64,000 bases of DNA from Hymenobacter telluris (GCF_017313265.1 NZ_JAFLQZ010000017.1:62001-126000); one strand, 5' to 3'; positions 31,631-40,837 are shown, numbered from the stretch's first letter. Program-made: numbers and translations. The notes: generated by a model from the letters alone, not told the origin.

Positions 31631-32728
31631 ATGCAGAAACTACTCTCAGTATTTGGCTTACTGGTTCTGCTAGATAACACGCATCTATCGGCCAGGCCCC
31701 TGAAACCGGGGTTCGACAAGGCAGAGTATCTGGAGATGATTCGGCTGCACGCCCGCATTGCTGATACCGCCTTTTTCGGCAAGATTCCGCGACCGACCCG
31801 GTTTCGGATGGTGTACCGCTCGTCGGTGGTGGGGCTGAATAACCGCTGGGACTTGTGGACCAGCCCCGACTCAGTGGCGGTGCTCAGCATTCGGGGTACC
31901 ACCCAAAACTCGGCGAGCTGGCTGGAGAATTTCTACGCGGCCATGCTGCCGGCCCGGGGCGAGCTACAACTCAGCAAAACGCGCACGTTCCGCTACGACC
32001 TGGCCACCAATCCGCAGGCTGCGGTACACGCGGGCTGGCTGCTGGGCATGGCGTATCTGGCCGACGATATTGTGGCGAAGATGGATTCCTGCCACCGCCG
32101 CGGCATCCGCAACTTCCTCGTGATGGGCCACAGCCAGGGCGGCGGCATTGCGTTTCTGCTGACTTCGCACCTGCGCAGTTTGCAGCGCCAGCAGAAACTG
32201 CCCGCCAACATCCAGTTGAAAACCTATTGCAGCGCCGGCCCCAAACCCGGCAACCTCTACTACGCCTACGAATACGAAGCTCAGACCCAGGGGCCGAACG
32301 GCGGTTGGGGCTTCAACGTGGTGAATACCGCCGACTGGGTGCCCGAGGTACCGTTTTCCATCCAAACCGTCAACGACTTCAACCCTACCAGCCCGTTTAC
32401 CGGCGCCAAGGCAGCCATTGGCAAACAAAAGCTACCGCAGCGCCTGGTGTTGCACCACGTGTACAACAAGCTCGACCGGCCCACGCGCAAAGCGCAGCGC
32501 AACTTTCAGCGCTACCTGGGCACGATGGTGTCCAAGCAGGTGAGCAAGCAGTTGCCGGAGTATCAGGCCGGGGCTTTTTACCCCAGCAACCATTACGTCC
32601 GGGCGGGCCGACCGGTCATTTTATTGGCCGACGCAACCTACTACGGCCTCTACCCCAACGACCCCAAACAGGTGTTTCGGCATCATCTGTTCGAGCCTTA
32701 CCTCTATCTAGCCGAGCGCCTACCGTAA
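31631..32728 (+). CDS. lipase family protein (class 3-like)
   Basis: 365 aa from the ATG at 31631, with a signal-peptide-like start (LLSVFGLLVLLDNTHLSA). Alpha/beta-hydrolase motifs: VAVLSIRGTTQNSASWLEN, which is typical of fungal-type class 3 lipases, and the nucleophile elbow LVMGHSQGGGIAF. A later Asp (NTADWVPEVP) and His (LHHVYNKLD or SNHYVRAG) could complete the triad. Probably an exported esterase or lipase. Closed by a perfect terminator. Confidence 0.82.
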   Translation: MQKLLSVFGLLVLLDNTHLSARPLKPGFDKAEYLEMIRLHARIADTAFFGKIPRPTRFRMVYRSSVVGLNNRWDLWTSPDSVAVLSIRGTTQNSASWLENFYAAMLPARGELQLSKTRTFRYDLATNPQAAVHAGWLLGMAYLADDIVAKMDSCHRRGIRNFLVMGHSQGGGIAFLLTSHLRSLQRQQKLPANIQLKTYCSAGPKPGNLYYAYEYEAQTQGPNGGWGFNVVNTADWVPEVPFSIQTVNDFNPTSPFTGAKAAIGKQKLPQRLVLHHVYNKLDRPTRKAQRNFQRYLGTMVSKQVSKQLPEYQAGAFYPSNHYVRAGRPVILLADATYYGLYPNDPKQVFRHHLFEPYLYLAERLP

Positions 32729-32751
32729 GTAGCTCACGCTTAGAATCAGTA

Positions 32752-32808
32752 CTAACTAAAAACGGAATCCAAACAGCCATACACTGTTCGGATTCCGTTT
32801 TTAGTTAG
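32752..32808. terminator. bidirectional terminator, lipase / ilvA
   Basis: A 19-bp perfect stem (arms CTAACTAAAAACGGAATCC and its complement, 32752-32770 and 32790-32808) separates the convergent lipase gene and the ilv block. Confidence 0.9.
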
Positions 32809-32841
32809 CGGTTGTCTTTATCCGCTGAAGACATTTTGCAG

Positions 32842-34110
32842 CTACACCAACAATGCTAGGAAATCCTGTTTGCCGTTCAGGTACTCGAAGCCAAAGCCTT
32901 CTTCTGCCATGCGGGCCTTGATGCCTTCGACGTCATGGGGTTGTCTGACTTCGACGCCGATGAAAACGGGGCCTTTTTCCTTGTTGTTTTTCTTGATGTA
33001 CTGAAACTGGATGATGTCGTCACCCTCGTGCAGCACGTTGTTGACGAAGCGGCGGAGGGCGCCGGGAGCCTGATTGAAGGTGACCATGAAGTAGTGCTTC
33101 AGGCCCTGGTGCTGCATGGCGCGCTCCTTGATATCCTCCATGCGGGTGATGTCGTTGTTGGAGCCGCTGACCACGCACACCACCGTCTTGCCCTTGATTT
33201 GCTCCCGAAACTGGTGCAGCGCCGAAATGGTGAGCGTACCGGCCGGTTCAAGCACGATGCCTTCCTCGTTGTACATCTTCAGCAAGTCTTGGCAGATCTG
33301 GCCTTCGGGTACCAGCACTACTTCATCGAGCAGCTCGCGGCAGATTTCGTAGGTCAGCTGGCCGGGGCACTTCACGGCCGCGCCGTCCACGAAGCTGTCG
33401 ATGCTGGCGAGGGCGGCGTGCTGGTTGCCGCGGATAGCCGAGTACATGGAGGGCGCACCCAAGGGCTGCACACCGATGAGCTTGGTAGTGGGGCTTAGCT
33501 GCCGAAATACGCTGGCCACACCCGAGGCTAGTCCGCCGCCGCCGATGGGCATGAAGCAGTAGTCGATGGGGACGGTGGCGGCTTTCAGGATTTCCAGACC
33601 GACGGTGGCTTGGCCTTCCACAATGGCGAGGTCGTCGAAAGGGTGAATGAAGGTGCTGCCCCGCTCGTCGCAGAACGCGCGGGCCGAGCGGAACGAGTCG
33701 TCGAAGCTGGCACCGGTGAGCACCACTTCCACGTATTCTTTGCCGAAGAGCCGCACTTTGTCCACCTTTTGGGCGGGCGTGGCGGCGGGCATGAAAATGT
33801 AGCCTTTCAAGCCGAGCATCTGGCAGGCGTAGGCCACGCCCTGCGCGTGGTTGCCGGCGCTGGCGCACACTATTTCCCGCTCGCCGCTAATGGGCGGCAG
33901 CGTGAGCATCTTATGGTAGGCGCCCCGAATCTTGTAGGAGCGCACCACTTGCAAATCCTCCCGCTTCAGCAGCACCGTCGCGTCGTAGGTGCGTGAGAGA
34001 CCGTGGTTTTGCAGCAGCGGGGTTTTGTAGATGACGCCTTTCAGGTTGCGCGCGGCCTGCTCCACATTTTCCAGCGTGACGGCCAGCGGCGCGGCTACTT
34101 CCTTTTCCAT
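32842..34110 (-). CDS. ilvA: threonine ammonia-lyase (threonine deaminase)
   Basis: PLP enzyme that makes 2-oxobutanoate from threonine, the entry to isoleucine synthesis. 422 aa from the ATG at 34110; the longer frame to 34206 runs through the palindrome and is rejected. PLP Lys60 lies in VRSYKIRGAYHKM, and the phosphate-binding loop is IGGGGLASGVAS. A C-terminal ACT-like regulatory region (about residues 330-422: HYFMVTFNQAPGALRRFVNN) is present as a single unit, so Ile feedback is expected. Last gene of the leftward ilv series. Confidence 0.93.
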   Translation of the reverse strand: MEKEVAAPLAVTLENVEQAARNLKGVIYKTPLLQNHGLSRTYDATVLLKREDLQVVRSYKIRGAYHKMLTLPPISGEREIVCASAGNHAQGVAYACQMLGLKGYIFMPAATPAQKVDKVRLFGKEYVEVVLTGASFDDSFRSARAFCDERGSTFIHPFDDLAIVEGQATVGLEILKAATVPIDYCFMPIGGGGLASGVASVFRQLSPTTKLIGVQPLGAPSMYSAIRGNQHAALASIDSFVDGAAVKCPGQLTYEICRELLDEVVLVPEGQICQDLLKMYNEEGIVLEPAGTLTISALHQFREQIKGKTVVCVVSGSNNDITRMEDIKERAMQHQGLKHYFMVTFNQAPGALRRFVNNVLHEGDDIIQFQYIKKNNKEKGPVFIGVEVRQPHDVEGIKARMAEEGFGFEYLNGKQDFLALLV

Positions 34111-34140
34111 GTTCTTCGTGTTTGATGTGCCAAACTGTAA

Positions 34141-34246
34141 GAGACGCGACACTTCGCGTCTCGTCGTTGCTGATGTCTGCACAAAAAGCATACTTGGCTT
34201 CGGCAATACGAATCGTTCAACGACGAGACGCGAAGTGTCGCGTCTC
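34141..34246. repeat. nested palindrome between ilvC and ilvA
   Basis: Two perfect 29-nt inverted arms (34141-34169 and 34218-34246). Each arm contains a smaller hairpin, GAGACGCGA/TCGCGTCTC with a 4-nt loop. The same 22-nt unit recurs at 39831-39852, so this is a dispersed repeat family. Confidence 0.85.
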
Positions 34247-34266
34247 TACATTGGGTCAGTACGCTA

Positions 34267-35334
34267 CTAGCTCAACTCTTCCACTTTTTCCGCGGCTTTC
34301 GAGCGGAGCTGGCGCACGGTAGCGCCGGTCTGCCACAGTTCGGAGTCGCGCACTTCTTTGAGTTCGGTTTCCAGCTCCGAGCGGTAGTTGGGCGTGGAAC
34401 CGCGCTGAATGGTGCGCTCGGCTTCTTTACCGCTGGCTACGCTGTCGTACAGCTCGTTGAGGACGGGCAGGGTGGCTTCGCGGAACTTGCCTTTCCAGTC
34501 CAGGGCGCCGCGCTGCGCGGTTACCGAGCAGTTGCTGAACATCCAGTCCATGCCATTTTCGCCCACCAACGGCACGAGGCTTTGGGTGAGTTCTTCCACG
34601 GTTTCGTTGAAGGCTTCGGAAGGCGAGTGCCCGCGCTGCCGCAACACCTGGTACTGCGCTTCAATGATGCCCGCCAACGCGCCCATCAGCACGCCCCGCT
34701 CGCCGGTGAGGTCGGAGTATACTTCCTTCTTGAAGTCAGTTTCAAACAGGTAGCCCGAGCCAACGCCGATACCCATGGCTACTACTTTCTCGTAGGCTTT
34801 GCCCGTAGCATCCTGGTACACAGCAAACGACGAGTTGAGGCCACCACCGGCCACGAATAAGCGGCGCAGGCTGGTGCCGCTGCCTTTGGGCGCTACCAGA
34901 ATTACGTCTACATCAGCAGGCGGGATGATGTTGGTTTGGTCGTTGAAGGTGATGCCGAAGCCGTGCGAGAAGTACAGCGTTTTGCCGGGCGTCAGCTTGG
35001 CTTTCAGCGTAGGCCACAGCGCAATCTGGCCGGCATCGGAGAGCAGGTTGCAGATGATGGTGCCGCGCTCGGCCGCTTCCTCAATCGAGAACAGCGTTTC
35101 GCCTTCCACCCAACCATCTTTCAGCGCCCGCTCCCACGACGGAGAATCTTCGCGCTGACCAACAATAACGTTGAACCCGTTGTCGCGCATGTTGAGCGCC
35201 TGGCCGGGACCCTGCACCCCATACCCGATTACGGCAATGGTTTCGTCTTTGAGAACGTCCAGCGCCTTTTCCAGAGGAAATTCCTCGCGGGTAACTACGG
35301 TTTCGTCTACTCCGCCAAAATTGATTTGTGCCAT
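34267..35334 (-). CDS. ilvC: ketol-acid reductoisomerase
   Basis: NADPH enzyme that isomerises and reduces acetolactate/acetohydroxybutyrate; 355 aa. N-terminal Rossmann domain with IAVIGYGVQGPGQALNMRD and VIVGQREDS, and catalytic residues in SHGFGITF and LVAPKGSG. The helical knot domain contains SDLTGERGVLMGALAGIIEAQ and FNETVEELTQSLVPLVGENG. Second-last gene of the ilv series. Confidence 0.95.
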   Translation of the reverse strand: MAQINFGGVDETVVTREEFPLEKALDVLKDETIAVIGYGVQGPGQALNMRDNGFNVIVGQREDSPSWERALKDGWVEGETLFSIEEAAERGTIICNLLSDAGQIALWPTLKAKLTPGKTLYFSHGFGITFNDQTNIIPPADVDVILVAPKGSGTSLRRLFVAGGGLNSSFAVYQDATGKAYEKVVAMGIGVGSGYLFETDFKKEVYSDLTGERGVLMGALAGIIEAQYQVLRQRGHSPSEAFNETVEELTQSLVPLVGENGMDWMFSNCSVTAQRGALDWKGKFREATLPVLNELYDSVASGKEAERTIQRGSTPNYRSELETELKEVRDSELWQTGATVRQLRSKAAEKVEELS

Positions 35335-35386
35335 TTTGCTGTGGGCTATTAAAAGTGAATGTGTGTTGGTTTCTTTTTTCTAAACT

Positions 35387-35544
35387 GTCATGCTGAGCTT
35401 GTCGAAGCATCTCGCGTGCTGACGTTGCCAGACTATATCCGTCATGCTGAGCTTGTCGAAGCATCTCGCTCGAATCGTTGCTGTAGAAGGGGTTTACCAC
35501 ACTAGCGAGATGCTTCGGCTTCGTTGCACTGCGCTCAGCATGAC
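35387..35544. repeat. REP-like GTCATGCTGAGC element cluster, three copies
   Basis: Copies of GTCATGCTGAGC...GAAGCATCTCGC lie at 35387-35422 and 35441-35470 in direct orientation and 35505-35544 inverted, in the ilvC-ilvN gap. The inverted copy lets the region fold into a long hairpin. The same family occurs at 40927-41085 and 47802-47894. Confidence 0.85.
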
Positions 35545-35564
35545 GGTCTTTTATGTTGCATGTT

Positions 35565-36173
35565 CTACATCGTGAACACCTTGTCGCGGCTGTTGAGGTA
35601 TTCGTTTTCGGCGGGCTCGGTGCTTGGCTCGCGGCGCTCAAACTCGCGGAGCTTGCTGTTGAACCCGTCGCTGGCTTTGATGATGGCGATGCGGGCGCTG
35701 CGCACAAACTCGATGAGGCCGTAGGGTTGCAGCACCCGGATGAGGTTGTCGGTTTCCTCACGGTGGCCGGTGGTTTCAAACACCGTATAATCCTTGCGAA
35801 TCACCACGGCGCGGGCGCCGTTTTCGCGGAGCAGCCGCTCCACAATGGCCTTTTCGGCAATGACATCAGTGGGCACTTTGTAAAGCGCCATTTCCTGCCA
35901 AATCACGTCGGCGTTGGTGTTGTAGTACACCTTCAGCACTTCGATTTGCTTCTCAATCTGCCGGGCCAGCTTGCCAACTACTTCCTCGGTTTCGTTGATG
36001 ACGATGTTGAAGCGGTGAATGCCCTCGATTTCGGAAGGCGACACGTTGAGGCTCTCGATGTTGATTTTGCGGCGCGAGAAAATGATGGCAATGCGGTTCA
36101 GCAGCCCCACTTGGTTTTCCGTGTACGCCGTAATGTTGTATTCCTGCCGGTCGATGGATGCTTGCTGACTCAT
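35565..36173 (-). CDS. ilvN: acetolactate synthase, small (regulatory) subunit
   Basis: 202 aa ACT-domain subunit that activates IlvB and confers valine sensitivity. ACT domain: EYNITAYTENQVGLLNRIAI, FSRRKINIESLNVSPSE, IHRFNIVINETEEVVGKLAR. The C-terminal half has the usual second ferredoxin-like unit (VIRKDYTVFETTGHREETDN). Between ilvC and ilvB, as expected for a joint operon; separated from ilvB by a word-type hairpin. Confidence 0.92.
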   Translation of the reverse strand: MSQQASIDRQEYNITAYTENQVGLLNRIAIIFSRRKINIESLNVSPSEIEGIHRFNIVINETEEVVGKLARQIEKQIEVLKVYYNTNADVIWQEMALYKVPTDVIAEKAIVERLLRENGARAVVIRKDYTVFETTGHREETDNLIRVLQPYGLIEFVRSARIAIIKASDGFNSKLREFERREPSTEPAENEYLNSRDKVFTM

Positions 36174-36176
36174 GAC

Positions 36177-36273
36177 GGTGAACTAGTGAGATAGTGAAAT
36201 GGTGAGTTTTGTGGATGGTATAAGGGGCTTGTTAATCTGCAAACTCACCATTTCACCATCTCACTAGTTCACC
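36177..36273. repeat. inverted repeat between ilvB and ilvN
   Basis: 33-nt arms (36177-36209 and 36241-36273), complementary with one mismatch, made of GGTGAA / TGGTGAG / CTAGTGAG words. Related in style to 59848-59969. It could tune the ratio of IlvB to IlvN transcripts. Confidence 0.8.
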
Positions 36274-38031
36274 TCAGCGCAGCCGGATTTCGGCTACGCT
36301 GCACCCTTGGGGCACCATGGGGAAGATGTTGTTCTCTTTCGACACCATGATTTCCAGCAGGAAAGAGCCGGGGTGCTCCAGCATCTGGTGCAACGACTGT
36401 TTCAGTTCGGCGCGGGCTTCTACCCGCTTGCCGCTGATACCATAGCCGCTGGCTACGGTCACGTAGTCAGGGCTTTGAATGTCCACGAAGGAGTAGCGCC
36501 GGTCGTTGAAGAGCTCCTGCCACTGCCGCACCATGCCGAGGAAGCGGTTGTTGAGGATGATGATTTTCACGTCGACGCCGGTTTGCATGATGGTGCCGAG
36601 TTCCTGAATGGTCATCTGCACGCCGCCGTCGCCGATAATGGCCACTACCGGGCGGTGCGGCGTGCCAAACTTGGCCCCGATGGCGGCCGGCAGCGCGAAA
36701 CCCATGGTGCCGAGGCCGCCGCTGGTAATGTTGCTGCGGGTTTTGTTGAGCTTGGCGTAGCGGCAGGCCACCATCTGGTGCTGGCCTACATCGGTCACTA
36801 TTACCGCCTCGCCTTCCGTTAGCTCGTTGAGCTGCTGGATGACTTCGCCCATGGTCATTTCCTCGCTGGTCGGAAACAGTTCCTCGCGGATAACGGCGTC
36901 CACCTCCTGCTCCATGTGCACCCGGAACCGCTCGTGCCACTCGGGATGCAGCTTGGCCTCGACCAGCGCCGTAAGGAGCGGCAGCGTTTCTTTGCAGTCG
37001 CCCCACACGGGCACGGTGGTAGCCACGTTCTTGTCGATTTCGGTGGGGTCGATGTCGAGGTGAATGACTTTGGCTTGCTTGGCGTACTTGTCGAGGCGGC
37101 CGGTTACCCGGTCGTCGAAGCGCATGCCGATGGCAATCAGCACGTCGCACTCGTTGGTGAGGACGTTGGGGCCGTAGTTGCCGTGCATCCCGAGCATGCC
37201 CACGTTCAATGGGTGGTCGGTGGGCAGGGCGCCGGCGCCAAGGATGGTCCAGGCAGCCGGAATGCCGCTTTTCTCGATGAAGGCTTTGAACTCCTGCTCG
37301 GCTTTGCCCAATATCACGCCCTGGCCCCACAGCACGAACGGGCGCTTGGCTTGGTTGATGAGCGCCGCGGCTTCGCGAATGTACTCGGGCCGCACGATGG
37401 GCACGGGGCGGTAGCTGCGGATGTGCGTGCAGGGCACGTATGGCGCAAAGTCGTGCTTTTGCTGCTGCGCGTTTTTGGTGATGTCAATCAGCACCGGGCC
37501 GGGCCGGCCGCTGCGGGCAATGTAGAACGCCTTAGCCAGTGCCTCGGGAATTTCCTCGGCGTTGGTTACCTGGTAGTTCCACTTGGTGATGGGGGTGGTG
37601 ATGTTGATGATATCCGTTTCCTGGAAGGCATCGGTGCCCAACAAGTGCGCGAACACCTGCCCCGTGATGCACACCAGCGGCGTGCTGTCAATCAGCGCAT
37701 CGGCCAACCCCGTTACCAAGTTGGTAGCGCCCGGTCCGCTAGTGGCAAACACCACTCCTACTTTGCCCGAAGAGCGTGCGTAGCCCTGCGCCGCATGGAT
37801 GCCACCTTGCTCGTGGCGCACCAGCACGTGGTTTAGCTGCTCTTTGAAGTCGTAGAGGGCATCGTAAATCGGGATGATGGCTCCGCCCGGATACCCGAAA
37901 ATGGTATCCACACCTTCCGCCAGCAGGGCCTGTAAGGTGGCCACCGCGCCGGTCATGGTTTCCGTTTCCGGCTGTACCGCCGGGGCGGCTAACTCAGGCA
38001 GGGTTTGCGCTGATTGCTCGTTCGTTAACAT
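36274..38031 (-). CDS. ilvB: acetolactate synthase, large (catalytic) subunit
   Basis: ThDP enzyme condensing pyruvate with pyruvate or 2-oxobutanoate; 585 aa. ThDP and FAD features: IFGYPGGAIIPIYDAL with the catalytic Glu in VRHEQGGIHAAQGYARS, FATSGPGATNLVTGLADA, and the C-terminal ThDP motif IIGDGGVQMTIQEL...IIILNN. An N-terminal ~25-residue Gln/Pro/Thr extension precedes the core. Its start overlaps the 3' end of ilvD by 38 bp (37994-38031), so translation of the two is coupled. Confidence 0.95.
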   Translation of the reverse strand: MLTNEQSAQTLPELAAPAVQPETETMTGAVATLQALLAEGVDTIFGYPGGAIIPIYDALYDFKEQLNHVLVRHEQGGIHAAQGYARSSGKVGVVFATSGPGATNLVTGLADALIDSTPLVCITGQVFAHLLGTDAFQETDIINITTPITKWNYQVTNAEEIPEALAKAFYIARSGRPGPVLIDITKNAQQQKHDFAPYVPCTHIRSYRPVPIVRPEYIREAAALINQAKRPFVLWGQGVILGKAEQEFKAFIEKSGIPAAWTILGAGALPTDHPLNVGMLGMHGNYGPNVLTNECDVLIAIGMRFDDRVTGRLDKYAKQAKVIHLDIDPTEIDKNVATTVPVWGDCKETLPLLTALVEAKLHPEWHERFRVHMEQEVDAVIREELFPTSEEMTMGEVIQQLNELTEGEAVIVTDVGQHQMVACRYAKLNKTRSNITSGGLGTMGFALPAAIGAKFGTPHRPVVAIIGDGGVQMTIQELGTIMQTGVDVKIIILNNRFLGMVRQWQELFNDRRYSFVDIQSPDYVTVASGYGISGKRVEARAELKQSLHQMLEHPGSFLLEIMVSKENNIFPMVPQGCSVAEIRLR

Positions 38032-39712
38032 AGCTTTCGTCTAAGTCGGTGATACAGCCGTGACTGGCGTCGCTGACCGTGCGGATATATTTGAGGAGTA
38101 CTCCTTGGGTGGCGTTGGGGCGCGGGCGCTGCCATTGGCTGCGGCGCAGCTCCAGCAGCGCGGGTTCTAGCTGCACATCCATGGTGTTGGTGGCGGCGTC
38201 GAGCACTATCCAGTCGCCGTCTTCCACCAGGGCAATAGTGCCACCGTCGTAGGCTTCGGGGCAGACGTGGCCGATAACAAAGCCGTGCGTGCCACCCGAG
38301 AAACGCCCATCGGTAATCAGGGCCACTTTGTCGCCGAGGCCGGCCCCGATGATGGCGGAGGTCGGCTTCAGCATTTCCGGCATGCCGGGTCCGCCCTTGG
38401 GTCCCACGTAACGAATCACCACCACGTTGCCAGGTTTGATTTTGCCTTGCACGATGCCCTCGTTGAGCTCTTCCTCGGAGTTGAACACGACAGCCGGGCC
38501 TTCAAACCGCAGTCCTTCTTTGCCGGTGATTTTGGCCACGGCGCCTTTCGGGGCTAGGTTGCCGTATAGAATCTGAATGTGGCCGTCGGCTTTGATGGGG
38601 TTGCTGAGCGGGCGCAGTAGGTCTTGCTCGGCACCGAGCGGCTTCACATTGGCTAGGTTTTCGGCTAGCGTTTGGCCGGTTACGGTCAGCAGGTTGCCTT
38701 GGAGCAGGCCGGCATCGAGCAGGGTGCGCATCACGGCGGGTACACCGCCAAGGGCCGCCAAGTCTTCCATGAGGTACTTGCCGCTCGGCTTGAGGTCGGC
38801 CAGCACCGGCACCCGGTTGCTGACTTCCTGGAAGTCTTCCATGGTGAGGTGCACGCCGGCCGCGTGGGCAATGGCAATCAGGTGCAGCACTGCGTTGGTG
38901 GAGCCGCCGAGCACCGTAATCATCACCAGCGCATTCTCGAAGGCCTCGCGCACCAGAATGTCGCGGGGCTTGATGTCGCGCTCCAGCAGGCGCCGCAGGT
39001 ACACGCCGGTATCTAGGCACTCCTGGCTTTTCTCGGCACTCACCGCCGGCGACGACGACGAGAACGGCACGCTCATGCCCAACACCTCAATGGCCGAGGC
39101 CATGGTGTTGGCCGTGTACATACCACCGCATGCACCCGGACCAGGGCAGGCATTGTGAATGATGCCTTGGTAATCCTCATCGGAAATCTGACCCTGCAAT
39201 TTCTTGCCGTACGCCTCAAAACACGACACAATGTTGAGCTGCTGCCCCTTGAAGTTGCCGCCCTTAATCGTGCCGCCGTACACCATCAGGGACGGCCGAT
39301 TCAGCCGCGCCATGGCAATCAGGGCGCCTGGCATGTTCTTGTCGCAGCCTACCACGGTGGCAATGGCGTCGTAGTTGTGCGCGCCGGCCATGGCCTCAAT
39401 GGAATCGGCAATGATTTCGCGCGACACCAGCGAGAAGCGCATGCCCGGCGTACCGTTCGTGATACCGTCGCTCACCCCAATGGTGTTGAACCGCAGCCCC
39501 ACCAGCCCTTGCGCCTGCACCCCGACCTTTACCGCGTCGGCCAGGCCATCGAGGTGCATGTTGCAGGTATTGCCTTCGAAGCCGGTGGAACAGATACCCA
39601 CAAACGGCTTGCGCAAATCGGCATCCGACAGGCCAGAGCCAATCAGCATGGCTTGCGAAGCTGGCAGACTGTCGTCTTGGGTGTAGATGCGGCTGTACTT
39701 ATTGAGAATCAT
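37994..39712 (-). CDS. ilvD: dihydroxy-acid dehydratase
   Basis: Fe-S dehydratase giving the 2-oxo acids for Val and Ile (and, through them, Leu); 572 aa. The three cluster ligands can be read as Cys in EGNTCNMHLDG, VGCDKNMPG and NACPGPGACGGMYTANTMA. The C-terminal barrel has DGRFSGGTHGFVIGHVCPEA. It lies between ilvE and ilvB and overlaps ilvB. Confidence 0.95.
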   Translation of the reverse strand: MILNKYSRIYTQDDSLPASQAMLIGSGLSDADLRKPFVGICSTGFEGNTCNMHLDGLADAVKVGVQAQGLVGLRFNTIGVSDGITNGTPGMRFSLVSREIIADSIEAMAGAHNYDAIATVVGCDKNMPGALIAMARLNRPSLMVYGGTIKGGNFKGQQLNIVSCFEAYGKKLQGQISDEDYQGIIHNACPGPGACGGMYTANTMASAIEVLGMSVPFSSSSPAVSAEKSQECLDTGVYLRRLLERDIKPRDILVREAFENALVMITVLGGSTNAVLHLIAIAHAAGVHLTMEDFQEVSNRVPVLADLKPSGKYLMEDLAALGGVPAVMRTLLDAGLLQGNLLTVTGQTLAENLANVKPLGAEQDLLRPLSNPIKADGHIQILYGNLAPKGAVAKITGKEGLRFEGPAVVFNSEEELNEGIVQGKIKPGNVVVIRYVGPKGGPGMPEMLKPTSAIIGAGLGDKVALITDGRFSGGTHGFVIGHVCPEAYDGGTIALVEDGDWIVLDAATNTMDVQLEPALLELRRSQWQRPRPNATQGVLLKYIRTVSDASHGCITDLDESYVNERAISANPA

Positions 39713-39755
39713 TGATTTAGTACTTAGTGCGTGGTGCCTGGTGCTCAGGATGTAG

Positions 39756-39852
39756 CGCGAAGCCTTTGCTTCGCGTCTGGCTGCTGGTGTTGTTAATGCT
39801 GCCTTGTTATGGGGGGGTTCGTTCTGGCGGGAGACGCGAAGTGTCGCGTCTC
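39756..39852. repeat. GAGACGCGA-type hairpin unit and relative
   Basis: The ilvD-ilvE gap has a hairpin CGCGAAGC/GCTTCGCG at 39756-39775 and, at 39831-39852, a copy of the GAGACGCGA/TCGCGTCTC unit that makes up the palindrome at 34141-34246. The shared flank TCTCTACATTG follows in both places. Confidence 0.75.
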
Positions 39853-39860
39853 TACATTGT

Positions 39861-40748
39861 TCAGGCGTTTTGTTCTATCGTGACGCCAGTTACCAGGGCG
39901 TGGTAGCGCTCGGCTAGCACGTGCCCGAGGGTATCTTGGTAAGGCGTGCTGAACACCAGGTCGTCGATGGAGGTGATGCCGATTACTTCGGCGGCGGTGC
40001 CGGTGAAGAAGGCGCCGGTTGCGCCTTGCAGCTCGTCGGGCGTGAAGAACTTCTCGGTGACGTTGATGCCGGCTTCCCGCGCCAAATCGATAATGGTGTT
40101 GCGGGTGATGCCGCGCAGGATGCTACTGGGAGGCGCCGTGAACAACTCGCCGTCTTTCTCGAAGAAGAAGTTGGCGCCTGGTCCTTCGGCCACGAAGCCG
40201 TTCATGTCCAGTAGCAGTGCTTCATCGAAGCCGCGGCCGCGTGCCTCCGAGCTGGCAATAATGGAGTTGACGTAGTGGCCCGACACTTTGGCTTCGATGG
40301 GCACGGCGTTGGGGTTGGGGCGCTGGTAAGGCGAGATGCTGAGGCGCAGGCACTGGTCGCCGAGGTACTTGCCCCAATCCCACACGGCAATCATCAGGTT
40401 GCTGGTGCTGGCGTATTTCAAGGTCATGTTGGGCGTGCCGGCGTACACCAGCGGCCGGATGTAGGCATCCGACAGGTTGTTGAGTTCAAGCAGCCGATAG
40501 GTGATTTCCGTCATCTCCTCGATGGAGTAAGACAGAGGCAAGCCCACGGACTTGCAGGAATATTGCAGCCGCTCGTAGTGCTCCTTGGCCTTGAAAATCT
40601 GCGTGCCCGCCGGTGTAGCATACGACCGAATGCCCTCAAAAACAGCATAGCCATAGTGCAGCGACTGCGCATACGAGCTAACCTGCGCTTGATCGGCTTT
40701 CACGAACTCGCCGTCTACAAAAGCGAGAGTGTCGGGATTGAAATACAT
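39861..40748 (-). CDS. ilvE: branched-chain amino acid aminotransferase
   Basis: PLP class IV transaminase for Leu, Ile and Val; 295 aa. Family features: HYGYAVFEGIRSYAT, the PLP Lys in PIEAKVSGHYVNS, EALLLDMNGFVAEGPGANFF and GITRNTIIDLAREAGI. First structural gene after the leader and attenuator at 40783-40901 and so the gate gene of the ilv series. Confidence 0.94.
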   Translation of the reverse strand: MYFNPDTLAFVDGEFVKADQAQVSSYAQSLHYGYAVFEGIRSYATPAGTQIFKAKEHYERLQYSCKSVGLPLSYSIEEMTEITYRLLELNNLSDAYIRPLVYAGTPNMTLKYASTSNLMIAVWDWGKYLGDQCLRLSISPYQRPNPNAVPIEAKVSGHYVNSIIASSEARGRGFDEALLLDMNGFVAEGPGANFFFEKDGELFTAPPSSILRGITRNTIIDLAREAGINVTEKFFTPDELQGATGAFFTGTAAEVIGITSIDDLVFSTPYQDTLGHVLAERYHALVTGVTIEQNA

Positions 40749-40782
40749 GCGTGTGGAACTTGAGAAGAAGAGAAGCCAAAAG

Positions 40783-40819
40783 AAAAGCCTTCCTGAGCGC
40801 GGGGCTTAGAAAGGCTTTT
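40783..40819 (-). terminator. attenuator terminator before ilvE
   Basis: On the minus strand AAAAGCCTT (40819-40811) pairs with AAGGCTTTT (40791-40783); an inner stem TAAGC/GCTCA and a CCCGC loop complete the hairpin, and CTTTTGG follows. It lies between the leader stop and the ilvE ATG, and its 5' arm is shared with the antiterminator at 40814-40837. Confidence 0.7.
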
Positions 40820-40837
40820 GTTGAGATACAAAAAGCT
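40814..40837 (-). promoter_or_regulatory. antiterminator hairpin of the ilv attenuator
   Basis: On the minus strand AGCTTTTTGT (40837-40828) pairs with ACAAAAGC (40821-40814) with one bulged T and a 6-nt loop. It uses bases 40814-40819 of the terminator's 5' arm, so the two hairpins exclude each other. Its 5' arm starts 4 nt after the leader stop, where a ribosome at the stop codon would cover it. Confidence 0.6.

Noticed and set aside
34111..34206. 32-residue N-terminal extension of IlvA
   Set aside because: It is encoded by the palindrome at 34141-34246 and has no similarity to the family.
36467..37330. 287-codon open frame antisense-frame within ilvB
   Set aside because: Arg/His/Pro-rich low-complexity translation typical of a GC-rich shadow frame.
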